Positions 12,587 through 22,670 of a stretch of 64,000 nt of DNA are shown piece by piece. The first letter of the stretch is position 1. The number at the start of each line of letters is the position of its first letter. The notes beneath the pieces were generated by a model that saw nothing but the letters and a program-made list of their open reading frames with translations, did not search any database and was not told where the DNA came from. Source of the DNA: Hyphodiscus hymeniophilus (lineage: Eukaryota; Ascomycota; Leotiomycetes; Helotiales; Hyphodiscaceae); the NCBI GenBank assembly GCA_016508695.1, contig VNKQ01000001.1, positions 93,156-157,155 of the forward strand, written 5' to 3'. The position numbers and the translations under genes are program-made.

Positions 12587-14082
12587 ATGCCCCAGTGGTG
12601 GAATAAAAAGACAGAGGTATCGACTGAATCGGAAGTAATAGATAAATACGAACAAAGAATCGAGGGATATCCCCGGAGAGTCAGCGGTTATGGGCCAAGT
12701 TCAAACCGCGATTTGCTTGAGCAATTATTCGTTTGGGGGGACAAGGCTTGGAGTGAAATAAACAGCTTACAAAACCAAGTTCTGGATGCAGACAGGAGGT
12801 TTCTGGAAGCAGAGGGGAGATTTCTGGAAACAGAGAGGAGAACCGGAATTGAGCTGAATCAAGTAAAGAGCCAACTTTCAGCAGCAGAGGAGAGACACAA
12901 GGCGAACCGAAAGCAGCTCCAGAGGCAAATGTCAGAGGAGGAGTCGAGGAATAGGAGGGAGCAGGATAGATTGCACAATCAAGTCTCACAAGCTGAAGGG
13001 AGGATTAGGCTGCTCGAACTGGACCTCGCAAACGCTCATCAGAAGATAAACCAAGTCAAAACCGAGAAAGAAGGCTTCAAGTCCCAACATCGTGGTGAGG
13101 TAGAAAATCTGGAGAATAGGTACTCCACAGCCACCAAGAAGGAGAAAGCCACGCATGGCAATGAAGTAAAGAAATTGGTCGGCCAATTACTAGTGAATCA
13201 AGACGAAATTTTGGGCTGGACAGACCACAAGCTCAAGTTCAGGTTTTAGCAACTACAAAACTCAATCGCTTCTCTTGTGTCTCCTCGCAACAAGGCATAT
13301 AGGGTTCCTCCTGACATTCAAGTCGGTCATGACTTGGATCCAACTGCATTCCTCTCTCGCACATCAAGATCCAATGTCCACCTTCTTCTCCAGAGCGCCA
13401 TATGGACCATCCTTTACGAGCAGTTTTTTTCAAGTCCGTTTGGATTTGGGGTGCTTGGTAGTGGGAAAGGGAAACAGAAGTTGTTGGACATATATGTATC
13501 CTGGGTAGAGCTGCTCGGCAAGACTTCAAGCCACGGTACGTCTACTGAGCTAAATTCGAACGTCACTGACCTTGCAAAGCTACCCAAGACATCCAAGTAT
13601 TCGATTTCTTGCTCCAGAGCAAGTTGGCCAACAATTGGAGATCAGCGATCTTCCAGTGCATTAACGAAGCGTTGATGGAAGTGTCTGATCAAGCAGAGAC
13701 CCCAATATCAACACTGATCACAAGCAACGTCCGGCAAGCTAGTACCCGCATTAACAGCGTTCTTCTGCGGATATCGAACTTATCAGGCATATCCCCTCGA
13801 AGTGAAGGAGATGAGGTACAGCAGATTGTCCATTATGCACGAGATTTGGCATTACAATTTGGCGTACACACAGCGCAACTGAGACTGAACATGCCCAAGC
13901 ATGGGAACGAGGTCCAGATAGGAGAAGAGATCCATGATTGCGAAGACGGTGATTGTGACAGGGGAGCAAATCATACAGTGGACTTGGTTACTCTTCCTGG
14001 TTTGCAACGGTTGGGAGATGGGCGGTTAGACACGGTTTCAAAACGAACCCTGGTGCCTTGTGAGATATATCCAGGGCGGTAA
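12587..14082 (+). pseudogene. Coiled-coil fungal-specific protein with a single in-frame TAG
   Basis: ATG at 12587 (MPQWWNKK) opens a long charged coiled coil, about residues 55-200, rich in Glu, Arg, Gln and Lys heptads. The frame meets TAG at 13247-13249 but continues unchanged into a conserved-looking domain (LDPTAFLSRTSRSN, WTILYEQFFSSPFGFG). A 53-bp GT-AG intron (13536-13588) joins it to NNWRSAIFQ, CEDGDCDRGANHTVDLVTLPGL and KRTLVPCEIYP. This C-terminal module recurs in fungal hypothetical proteins; its function is unknown. The TAG sits at a Gln-compatible position (CAG to TAG). It lies head-to-head with the Hsp70-like gene, about 470 bp apart, so they may share a promoter region. If the stop is a sequencing error, the gene is otherwise intact. 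Confidence 0.65.
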
Positions 14083-14395
14083 TACACTTGAAATCAATGT
14101 TAAACATAATCAGAGCACTTACTTGGTTAATATCTTGATACAGAATGGAAAAATGATGCTCAAAATTTACTTCTTCGTGCTGTAGCACATATTTTACAAG
14201 GACCTCAGGGAAAACACGCATATGATAAGTAGAGCACTCCACCCAAAACATCTTCCCCTGACACGTTTCTTTCCCAAGCCGTCCCATCCCATCCACAAAT
14301 GAATGATATGTTCGAATTCCATCTAACGAGCAAAGATGACATACCAGAGTAACAGTAGTAAGCTGCCCCATGACTGCACCACACACTCTTGTTAG

Positions 14396-15200
14396 CTAAT
14401 ACGCTCTCCGCGCTGCAAATACCTCCTGATCTTCTATCCACAACTCCACGCCAAACCGAGGATGACGTTTACCTCCTCCTCCCTGGCAGAATTCTAGACG
14501 CCAAGTCTTGGAGCGCATGACTATGCCCTGTATATTCCATCCATCACGAGTGTTCCTCGAATAGTGCGCAAATGGAATATTGGCGAGGATTGATGGGAAG
14601 CAACGAGGAGGGATTCTCTGATGGATGAACATCCTATCCTTGCAGTGTATTTCGGTGAAGCTTTCGATGCTTGCTTGGATCATGATGATTCGCCGTACGA
14701 CGTATTTCGTGTATAATTGCCAGCTCTTCATCTTCCCACCATCTGCCGTTTTCTTCCTAGTGGTGCAATTCCCCCTTGACTGACGCAAATAAAGCGTTTG
14801 CCTGTTCAATCATCTCTTCTCGCTCCCCTTCATCTTCCGGTCTGCCGCCTTCTGAGGCGAAGATTTTCAAGTCCAACGGATACATTTCGCGCAGTAGCTG
14901 GGAGATCACAGCAACCTATCGAGCAAGCAGCTGGTTTCGCAGTGGATCATTCGCAGAGCCGAGGTGCTGAGCTGAATATCGGCTTACGATGGGTTGCTGG
15001 CGTACTGAAGCTACCTCGATATAACTCCCATCCACGGATCTCGAGTCTCGCGAGATACTCTCGGTATCGAATATGCTGTCGTTTCTATCAGGTACAGCCT
15101 GACGATTTCCTGTAAATGCAAGTGCAAGCCTTTGCCGCCAAGTATTGCGCGCCGGTTCCATAGATAAGCACCTGTGGGGATTCGAAAAATTGTTTTTCAA
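14396..15200 (-). pseudogene. Unidentified decayed gene
   Basis: One minus-strand frame runs from 15200 through a TAG at about 14934, continues as EREEMIEQANALFASVKGEL, and stops at another TAG near 14758. A second frame (about 14640-14396) reads smoothly to RFGVELWIEDQEVFAARRAY, as a C-terminus would. The first TAG follows ..NQLLAR and is Gln-compatible. I do not recognise the family. The unbroken stretches and the charge pattern suggest one gene broken by two stops and a frame change, cut off from its 5' part by the poly(A) element inserted at 15234. Confidence 0.4.
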
Positions 15201-15218
15201 AAGAACGGAAATGTAGCA

Positions 15219-15233
15219 CCAGCGGTGTACTCT
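15219..15233. repeat. Target-site duplication, left copy
   Basis: CCAGCGGTGTACTCT; matches 16154-16168 at 14 of 15 bases. It directly abuts the T-run of the inserted element. Confidence 0.75.
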
Positions 15234-16153
15234 TTTTTTTTTTTTTTTTTTTTTTGAATTCTATATTCTTTCTAGTTGCCTAAGCGCTATATAGAATTAC
15301 TATAATATAACTCTACGTAGGGAGGTTCGATATACTTACACCTCTTCTCTAACGCTATAACTATACTCGAGAAGAGTCCCTATTAACAAGCTCTACCTAG
15401 CCTTAAATAAGTAAGAGACGTTCTTATCTACTCCTCCCTTGTCGATATCGTTCTGTATTACTTCCTTTCCCTTTATTATCGGGCGCGCACGCCCTAATTG
15501 ACTCTTAATATACTCTCGTAAATGCGTCTTCTCCTTTAAATACCTCGATTTTATATGCTATATTCTCTTTCCCCGTATAGTTATCGTTCCTCGATACTTT
15601 TCTCTAACCGATTCTCTAGTTATAACTAGCTATACCTCTTTTAAATCGGTTTCTTATATTTAGATAAAAGCCTCTCCTTTTACAATTATCTTTATTGCTA
15701 GGGATACGCGTCTCCTTATAGCCCTTGTATCGACCCCTTTTTAGTAATTCTCTTGTCTTAAATATATTACTCGAATTAATATAAGCTTACTTAACGTGGT
15801 TTTTTAAACGTTAAATCGAGTACTCTCTCGTCCCTTATTAACTTATAAGACGCCTTAAATGTGGCTTCTTTATACTCTTTATTCCTCTCTCTTTGTGTGA
15901 CTCGATTCGATAGAATATCGATCCTTTATTCGATCCCTTATTAGTTAATATCCGCGTACCCGTTATTTCGAATCTAATATATTATATTCGATAGGAATAA
16001 GGTTCGCGTAGTATAATAAGGGGAGATCCCTATTACTATCGATTCGATTGTGACTTAATATTAGCTCTATAGACAATATAGACACGTCGCAAGCGTATTA
16101 ATATTGCTAGAGGTTTATAGGGGATGCCACGTATAGGCTTTGAGTCGAATCCC
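15234..16153 (-). mobile_element. Poly(A)-tailed non-LTR retroelement copy, RIP-like mutated
   Basis: About 920 bp between a perfect T-run (15233-15255, a poly(A) tail on the minus strand) and the far target-site duplication. It is TA-rich and CpA-poor with retained CpG, unlike its flanks. A terminal poly(A) plus a 15-bp target-site duplication is the hallmark of LINE-type insertion; the size fits a 5'-truncated LINE or a SINE. No reverse-transcriptase motif is readable, as expected after RIP or truncation. Confidence 0.7.
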
Positions 16154-16168
16154 CCAGCGGTATACTCT
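16154..16168. repeat. Target-site duplication, right copy
   Basis: CCAGCGGTATACTCT, one transition different from the left copy. It marks the 5' end of the minus-strand element. Confidence 0.75.
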
Positions 16169-16900
16169 CCTGGTAAAGACTGGGGAAAGAGTTTCTGTGT
16201 AATGGCCGGGGATTAGTATATATAGTATGTAAACCCTCGGTAATAGACCGCAAAAACAATTAATTACTTGTAGTGCTGTAATAGACTACCCATTATAATG
16301 CCAAGTTTTTCTAATTAGTGTATATTACCCCTTTTGTAAATATTGTTAATTTATTTTATTTTATCGGCCAGATTTAAATAGAACCAATATAACAAATTTA
16401 CGTGCATAACAATATAGATGATGGACTCTTACCCTTTATTACTTTGAATTACGGTAATAAGCCTCTGTTTTACGCGTATCGCCGCCCCTTAATTTGTGAG
16501 ACTCGAAAGGGCAACTTCAGCCCTTAAGGCTGACTGGCAGGATGCCTCCAAAACTTGCCTGTGTTCTCGTTCAACCAATTAGAAGTGCAGATTGGTTCTC
16601 AGTGTGTTGTCTTGCACCAAGAGCCTTCTTGACTTTCCCTTGCTCAGTAACCGGGCGTGTTTGAGGCGCACACTAGCGCATCCAGATTTCCCAGAGGCTT
16701 CCAGAGCAGATAGGGAAATCAACCCCTCTTTAGATTGTGTTCGTTGCATGGAAGGGCTGAGTTGGAATGCCATGGCGGTAAATTCGCCTCGGGCGTTGTG
16801 GCGCACTGTTCTTCACCCATATTTTTGCCTTACTTGTGTTGTATCCTATAAAATAATGCTCTATACCTTACGCTCGATTTCGCTGCTGTCACAGAGTAAT
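16169..16900. other. Intergenic region upstream of the glycine-rich gene
   Basis: AT-rich to about 16480, then normal composition. Open frames at 16579-16806 show no domain. It holds the promoter side of the gene starting at 16901. Confidence 0.35.
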
Positions 16901-19900
16901 ATGGCGACTGCTGATGACCCTAGCCTTATCCATGGTCATATTTCACCCGCTCTCGCCAAGGCTGTCACGAAAAGGGTTATCGAAACTGCCGGTGACCGCG
17001 GCGAAGATGGTCTCAATGGACATAGAAGTATAGGATCCATAGCTGGTGGAAATGCGACTGCGCCCACTGCAGGAAGTCCAGGCCCAGATATTCAAATTCT
17101 GTTGACATACGATTCCAGCAAACCAACGGCAATTCAAGTGGCCCAGGGAAGGCACGGGAAGCTTGAGATCTCTAGTCACGAGTATCTTTCACTTAGTTCC
17201 CATGGGGGTGATGGGGGTCATGGAGGCTGCGGCGAAGTATGTGTCTTCTCAACGTTTATCCTTTCAACGGTGGTTAACATCTCAGAACGGCCAAACAGGT
17301 GCAAACGGGGCAGATGGAGTTTCTGCCTGGCAGATGGAGCAGGGGCCACAAAGCATCATTCCAGCAACCGATGGGCAGTCGGGTGGCCGTGGTGGAGAGT
17401 ATGTTTTCTGCCTCGTCATATCCGCTGAGCTGATGGCAATCATAGCGGTGGCTACGGCACTAGTGGCGCTCCTGGTGGGAAAGGGGGAAACATAACAATT
17501 GTGGCGCACGAAGATGACCTAGATCTTCTCCTTGCTATTCAATCGATCATCAGCTATGGTGGTAAAGGAGGTGATGCTGGGAAACATGGTACAGGAGGCA
17601 AGGGGGCCAAGGTGGCACAGGCGGCCGTAGCGGGAGTTTCTATGTGTATAATCGGTCTCAAGGCGTGGATGATTTGGACTAGACGACTAACTGGGTGATA
17701 GGGACGACGGCTACGGGAGGAAAATATATACGGCCAGTGGGATAAATGGCCACGATGGGGCTCCGGGTACATCACCCTCTACAATCCTGTTGAATGGTAG
17801 CCCTGGCCAGAGTGGGAACGAAGTCCTCAATGTCATAACGAAAGGCAGGTCGATCAAGTCCTACAAAAGCCGATACCATTTCTGTGTCGAAAGTTTTGAC
17901 GTTATTGACGAAAACCACGACGGGATCAACGAGCCTGGGGAGTTTTTGATTGTTAGGAATATTGTAATTAGGAATACGGGTGAGTGGTCATCCAAGCGAG
18001 CACATCGATCCATTTCTAACGGGAAACGCAATGGAGGAGATATGCCTTCGCCTTCGGGCCAGTATATGAAGGTGGTTATTAGAGACTCTCCTTGGCTCAA
18101 GCCAGACACAACTTCTCCGCTTACGTTCCCGGACTCAATTGGGCCTAATTAAAGGGCGAAAGTTCCAGGTGAACTGAGGGGGTACATCAGGCATGGGACA
18201 AAGCGACGAAAGTCAGGAGTAATGTTGAGCGTTAGTGAGACCGTGTCCCTACTCGGTTATTCTACTCGCTTACATCGAGCTATTCCCGAGTTCTCCGGTG
18301 GCGTTCCTATTCTCATCCAGTATCCTCTTCAGCTGTCCTCACCCGCTTACATGGACTGCATGCAAAAGGGCGATGAGATGACGATGTCTTGGATAGTAAG
18401 ATATCTTTGCAACATTTCGGGAATTCGCTTATTCATTGAATGCAGGTAAAAAATGTTTCAAGTAAAATGTACGGTCACGCTAGCCCTTCAAGTCGAGCAA
18501 TAAAGACGAAGCTTATCGACCACGGGCGAAGCTTTAGTCTTCGGAGTGCAGGCGAAAGTTTGAACTTTATAGAAGACCCCATTGATCAAATTCAGCCAGC
18601 AACAGGCAGCTCATTTAGCGAGACGTTCACTGTTACGAACGAAACCAGAACGTTCTCTATGGGCTCGTTCAATCTTGAGCTCTATCTCTTGGATCCACAT
18701 TCTGGCGAGATGAGGCAAATCATGCATTACAACTTCAATATTCAGATATCCGAAGGGTATAATTTCAGCACCAACTCTCAGTTCTTACTTCTCGTCAATG
18801 CGTCTACAGACAATCAAGCGATCATTCAGCTGCAAAAACATATACACTCTGAGCTTTATCTCGGGATTGATACATTCAATCTTAGTCTGACAGGCACTCT
18901 CCTAGACGAACAGTCTCAGGAGAGCATACTGCTCAGATACAGAGGCAAATCCATCATTGTTGTGGGAAACTCTTTTACCAACTAAGTGAATCTACGCGGC
19001 ACAATTGGGATCTGGTTGACCCTCAAGACGCATTAGGCCTTTTGATGAATGAAACAAGCTTTTTATTCTGTGGGGTTGATTCTCAGACTGATAATGACTC
19101 TCTTGCGAAGTGGATGTCATTAGTACGGCACGGTATGGAAGTGAAGGGTGCGAATGTCGTCGCTCCTGTGTTGCACAAGAGCAAACAAGCACTACTCAAA
19201 TCAATTCGCACACGACCTTCTCCGAAAGTCTTCGCTTCGGGGCTGAGAGATCAGTATCCCGTCGAAACAGGATTTTCCGAAAAGCTGTGGCTAAGCGCCA
19301 ATTCAAATATGAAAATCACCAGCAGCTCCCTTGCCATAAGTCTCGATAAGTTGGTGCCCACCCGACGTTTCTTGGTGGCATCCGAAACTCATAATGATGG
19401 GTAATTCCCTTCTGCAGGAACTCTCTCCGTAGTGGAAGGCCTTTCAAGAAGCACAAACTGCATCAGCTCGCGTCTTCCAATCCTCGGTCCCTACGGCAAG
19501 ATCACAGATCACCAAATCACTGTCCTGATAAATAGCATACCATTCTGGTGTTTGGCGGTCATCTTTTGGAATATCGTTCGGTCAGTACATTCTGACGGCA
19601 TCAACGCGGGCGCCGCATACCGAAACCTAGCTGCGTTCTACACTCATTACGACTTGAGTTTGAATTCCGGCTACAGGAGAGAAGAAAACGAGGAAATTGG
19701 TAGAAGACTGATTAGCTACAAGGCAAGTAGCCTAGTAGTATTCCTATAACTTCTGCTAAACATTCGATAGGTCTGCAAGTCTTACGCCTGGGCCGTAGAA
19801 CGGGCTCTCGACTCGGAAATCGAACAACTGTGCAACCGTAACCCACTATTTGATGGGATACGGAAGAAAACCATCCTCGATCATGCACCTCGGATTCAGC

Positions 19901-20463
19901 AATTTCTGAACGCAATCCCCAAGAACGACAGCATTCTGGCTTCAAATGAAGGCATAAAAATGGCTGTGCATGTTCTGGGGTCAATGAATGCGTCGTTGAG
20001 ATCTACTAGTACAATAGCGTCTGTTTTTGGACGCATCCCAGGCTGTTCAAGTCGCCATGTCAAGCTGCGCCGCAAGGTCTCCAAGGACATCTCGCACGCA
20101 TATTCATCCATTGTGCCGCCGCCTGGCATCAAAGGTCTTAAGATGGAGATTGAAGAGGAGACGAGGGTTCAGAAAGAACAGCTGGAAGGGAACGGAAAAG
20201 TTTCAGGGATCATCCAGACCCGCATTCGTCGAAAGCTAGCCGAGCTTACCAAAGACTCGCAAGATGGGTTTATCGATCTTGCTGCCACAGAGGATGGCTC
20301 AATCTATCTCGACCCGGAATCTTTCAAGGCTCACAAGTCCGCCTATTATTTATTGCTCAACCAGCAAAAGAATGATGCATCCCACGTAAGAAGACGGCGG
20401 CAAGAAACCTTAGATACTGTCTATATCGAAACAAACTTCGTGCCTTTCACAGACTTCAAGTAG
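16901..20463 (+). pseudogene. Large glycine-rich (collagen-like) fungal-specific protein, several frameshifts
   Basis: Exon 1 (16901-17236) starts with ATG. Introns 17237-17285 and 17399-17445 join it in frame to Gly-rich stretches (GQTGANGADG, GGYGTSGAPGGKGG, HEDDLDLLLAIQ, GGKGGDAGKHGTGGKG). The frame breaks in a G5 run at 17602-17606; the next frame continues GQGGTGGRSGSFYV. Later blocks are ENHDGINEPGEFLIVRNI with a Gly-Gly junction across an intron at about 17980, then GVPILIQYPLQLSSPAYMDC, an intron at about 18396-18445, a conserved block to RYRGKSIIVVGNSFT, a frame change at about 18985, an in-frame TAA at 19402-19404, and a GC-AG intron (19723-19770) before the last exon ending at 20463. 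The order matches a widespread family of large fungal hypothetical proteins, function unknown. At least four lesions make it non-functional unless the assembly is faulty. Confidence 0.6.
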
Positions 20464-21780
20464 AGGATATTCAGAATTGCCCACACACGTACGCTTGCAG
20501 CAACGAAATGTCGGTCAGCATCCAGCTCATCTGCACCAGCTCAGTCATCAATCAATCTCACTGGCAGAAAGTCAAGATATTACAATTCTACAATTGTTCT
20601 TAGTTTCCTTGCACGTTTTTCCTTCGGTTTCCTATGAGGCCATTAAGTGCAATACTATCGGCTCTGTCCTGTTATTCAGTATTGCCTTCCACTCAGGTGA
20701 TTATTGCAAGTCCCCACCATTGTTTGCCTGTGCATGTTCCTGACTATGATATGGGAGTAGATCCCACTGCGAGTCAAATTAGGGGACTGAAATGGTCATT
20801 GATATCTATTGGGATGAATTTTGGGCTGTGTTGCAAACAGCCACTAATGCCAGAGGACACGTGGTAAACGCTGTAAAGAGGCTAGACTAGCTGTCTAGTC
20901 CATTTTTATTAGTAGTATGTTGTCAGGGACGTTGTCTTCGCAAGTCATAACCTGCCAAAGAGTCTTGGATATGGTTAGAAGCAGCTCGAAAACGCCAAAT
21001 CCATGGCGCTCTCAGCGCCAATCAATCTCATGGTCTGAGTTTCTGTGGTGGAGGGTGCCTTGTCGATGCTTGCAGAGCAGAACAGGGACTTAAAAGTAAT
21101 GTAGCAACTCGTTGCTGCAATCAGTCCAAGAAACTAGACTATATATCTCAACCCCAAAACTGCGTGAGGCGAGATTACACTCTCGTCAACTAATAAGCAG
21201 ACTCTAAGGATCAGAATTGCATCCTCTCACCAAGTCTCCTGCTTTCTTTCAGCAAATACTCAAAACCTCAGACTCCATTCATCTCATTATTGCATTGATA
21301 GAACCACTTAAATACGCAAAAGCTCGGACTCCCTTCATCTCGTCATTGCATTGACTGAACCTCCTTGTAAGTAGCCCAGACTCAACCGGGCGAACATTAT
21401 TCCCTGGGCAACTCTTGCTGACCCCAACAATGTCCGCGACGCAATGATGGCAACCGGGCTAACGATGGGCTGGATAGACAAGATCTGCTTGCGTCAGCAG
21501 GGACTAGAAGGATTCGATGGTACTTCAAGGTAATTGGAATGGACAACAGATACCCCATTTATTGACGTAGCGTACCGATATGCTGCAAAAATATTGGTAT
21601 ATCTTGACGGAGTGGGAAGGGAGATCAATTACAGAACGACGTTTCGAGACAAGAGTAGCTGGCTGTGCAGAAAAGGGACGGCCCAGGAGACCCCAGGCGG
21701 TATTGAGTTAGTACAAGGTCTGGAAGAAATTTTTTAGAAGGTGAATTTCTCAACATGTGCAAAGGAGAGGTGATGGAATA
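20464..21780. other. No gene seen
   Basis: 1.3 kb of normal composition with only short frames. An AAATACGCAAAAGCTC/CTCATTATTGCATTGA-type near-duplication occurs around 21270-21360 (two copies of 'ACTCCxTTCATCTC'). No domain recognised. Confidence 0.35.
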
Positions 21781-22670
21781 ATGGCACGGGAGAAATCATC
21801 AGGATCGAACTGGCGTCACAAAAGGGCTCGAAAGAGATGCGAGAGCTGCGCAAATGTCAAAAAAAAACGATTGCGTTCCATACAAAATTACGGAACTTGA
21901 AGTCGGATATTGAAGACCTAGAAAAGTTGCGAAGTGCCTGGGAAGTCATGCAAGGCAGGTCGGCCGGCTGCCCTGCTGACCAATACTTTTTCTTGTTTCC
22001 ATACTTGGGCTATCGGAGAGGCCAAGATATGTCTCAGGGTATAACTTACCACAAGCTGTGAGCCTTCTCAAGGAGCATCTACCCTACAACTTCTCGACAG
22101 ACACTTGAACAAGATGAGTGCGCCTCCTGATTCGATGGAATACTCTTGAAGTTTTCGGGCTCGTCTCTGGTTATACCTTCTTGTTGGGGTAGTGGCAGTA
22201 GGCTGGCTGCTTTCTGCATTAAACCCACACCAACTGAAGACGTTAATAAATTAGAGTTTGCTTTACGTGATATACTTTCTCGAGTAAAGAAGGTTTTTCT
22301 AATAAGAGAAGGAGAGTTCAGCGCTGTGCAAGTCATTTCATCCGATCAGAACCAAACGACCTGCACTTGCCTAAGGGTCAATAAGCCACCGTATCTTGAC
22401 AATCGCGACATTTACGCGGACATCTTCGTGTGGCATAGCTACGGAGCATGTTGCGCCGCAGTCGTACCAGACGACCGTGCAACCACAGATGGAGACCTCG
22501 CTGCCCTTCGCAACGCATCTCATCTACTCCCGAGCGAGAATCAATTGGCTTGTGCGCCTTTGAAGATCTCTGACTCCCATGTGGAGAACATTGGAAAGTA
22601 TGAACTATACGTGAACGTGCACCAACGTTCACGATTTGTCTCCAATGTATTCTTATTAGTTGTCCAATAG
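21781..22670 (+). pseudogene. Unidentified coding remnant with a possible transmembrane helix
   Basis: ATG at 21781 opens a basic stretch (RHKRARKRCESCANVKKKRLR). The frame then changes near a run of nine A (about 21858) to a coiled-coil-like segment (KLRNLKSDIEDLEKLRSAWEVMQ). A hydrophobic helix (RLWLYLLVGVVAVGWLLSAL) lies around 22165-22225 in another frame, followed by a 140-codon open stretch to 22670. Each piece reads like protein, but they lie in three frames without clear introns. I do not recognise a family. Confidence 0.3.

Noticed and set aside
12681..12989. Minus-strand open frame inside the coiled-coil gene
   Set aside because: Shadow of the heptad-rich plus-strand frame.
22560..22670. 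C-terminus resembling ribosomal protein bL9 (IGKYELYVNVHQ...)
   Set aside because: Only a short resemblance; the conserved N-terminal domain of bL9 is absent.
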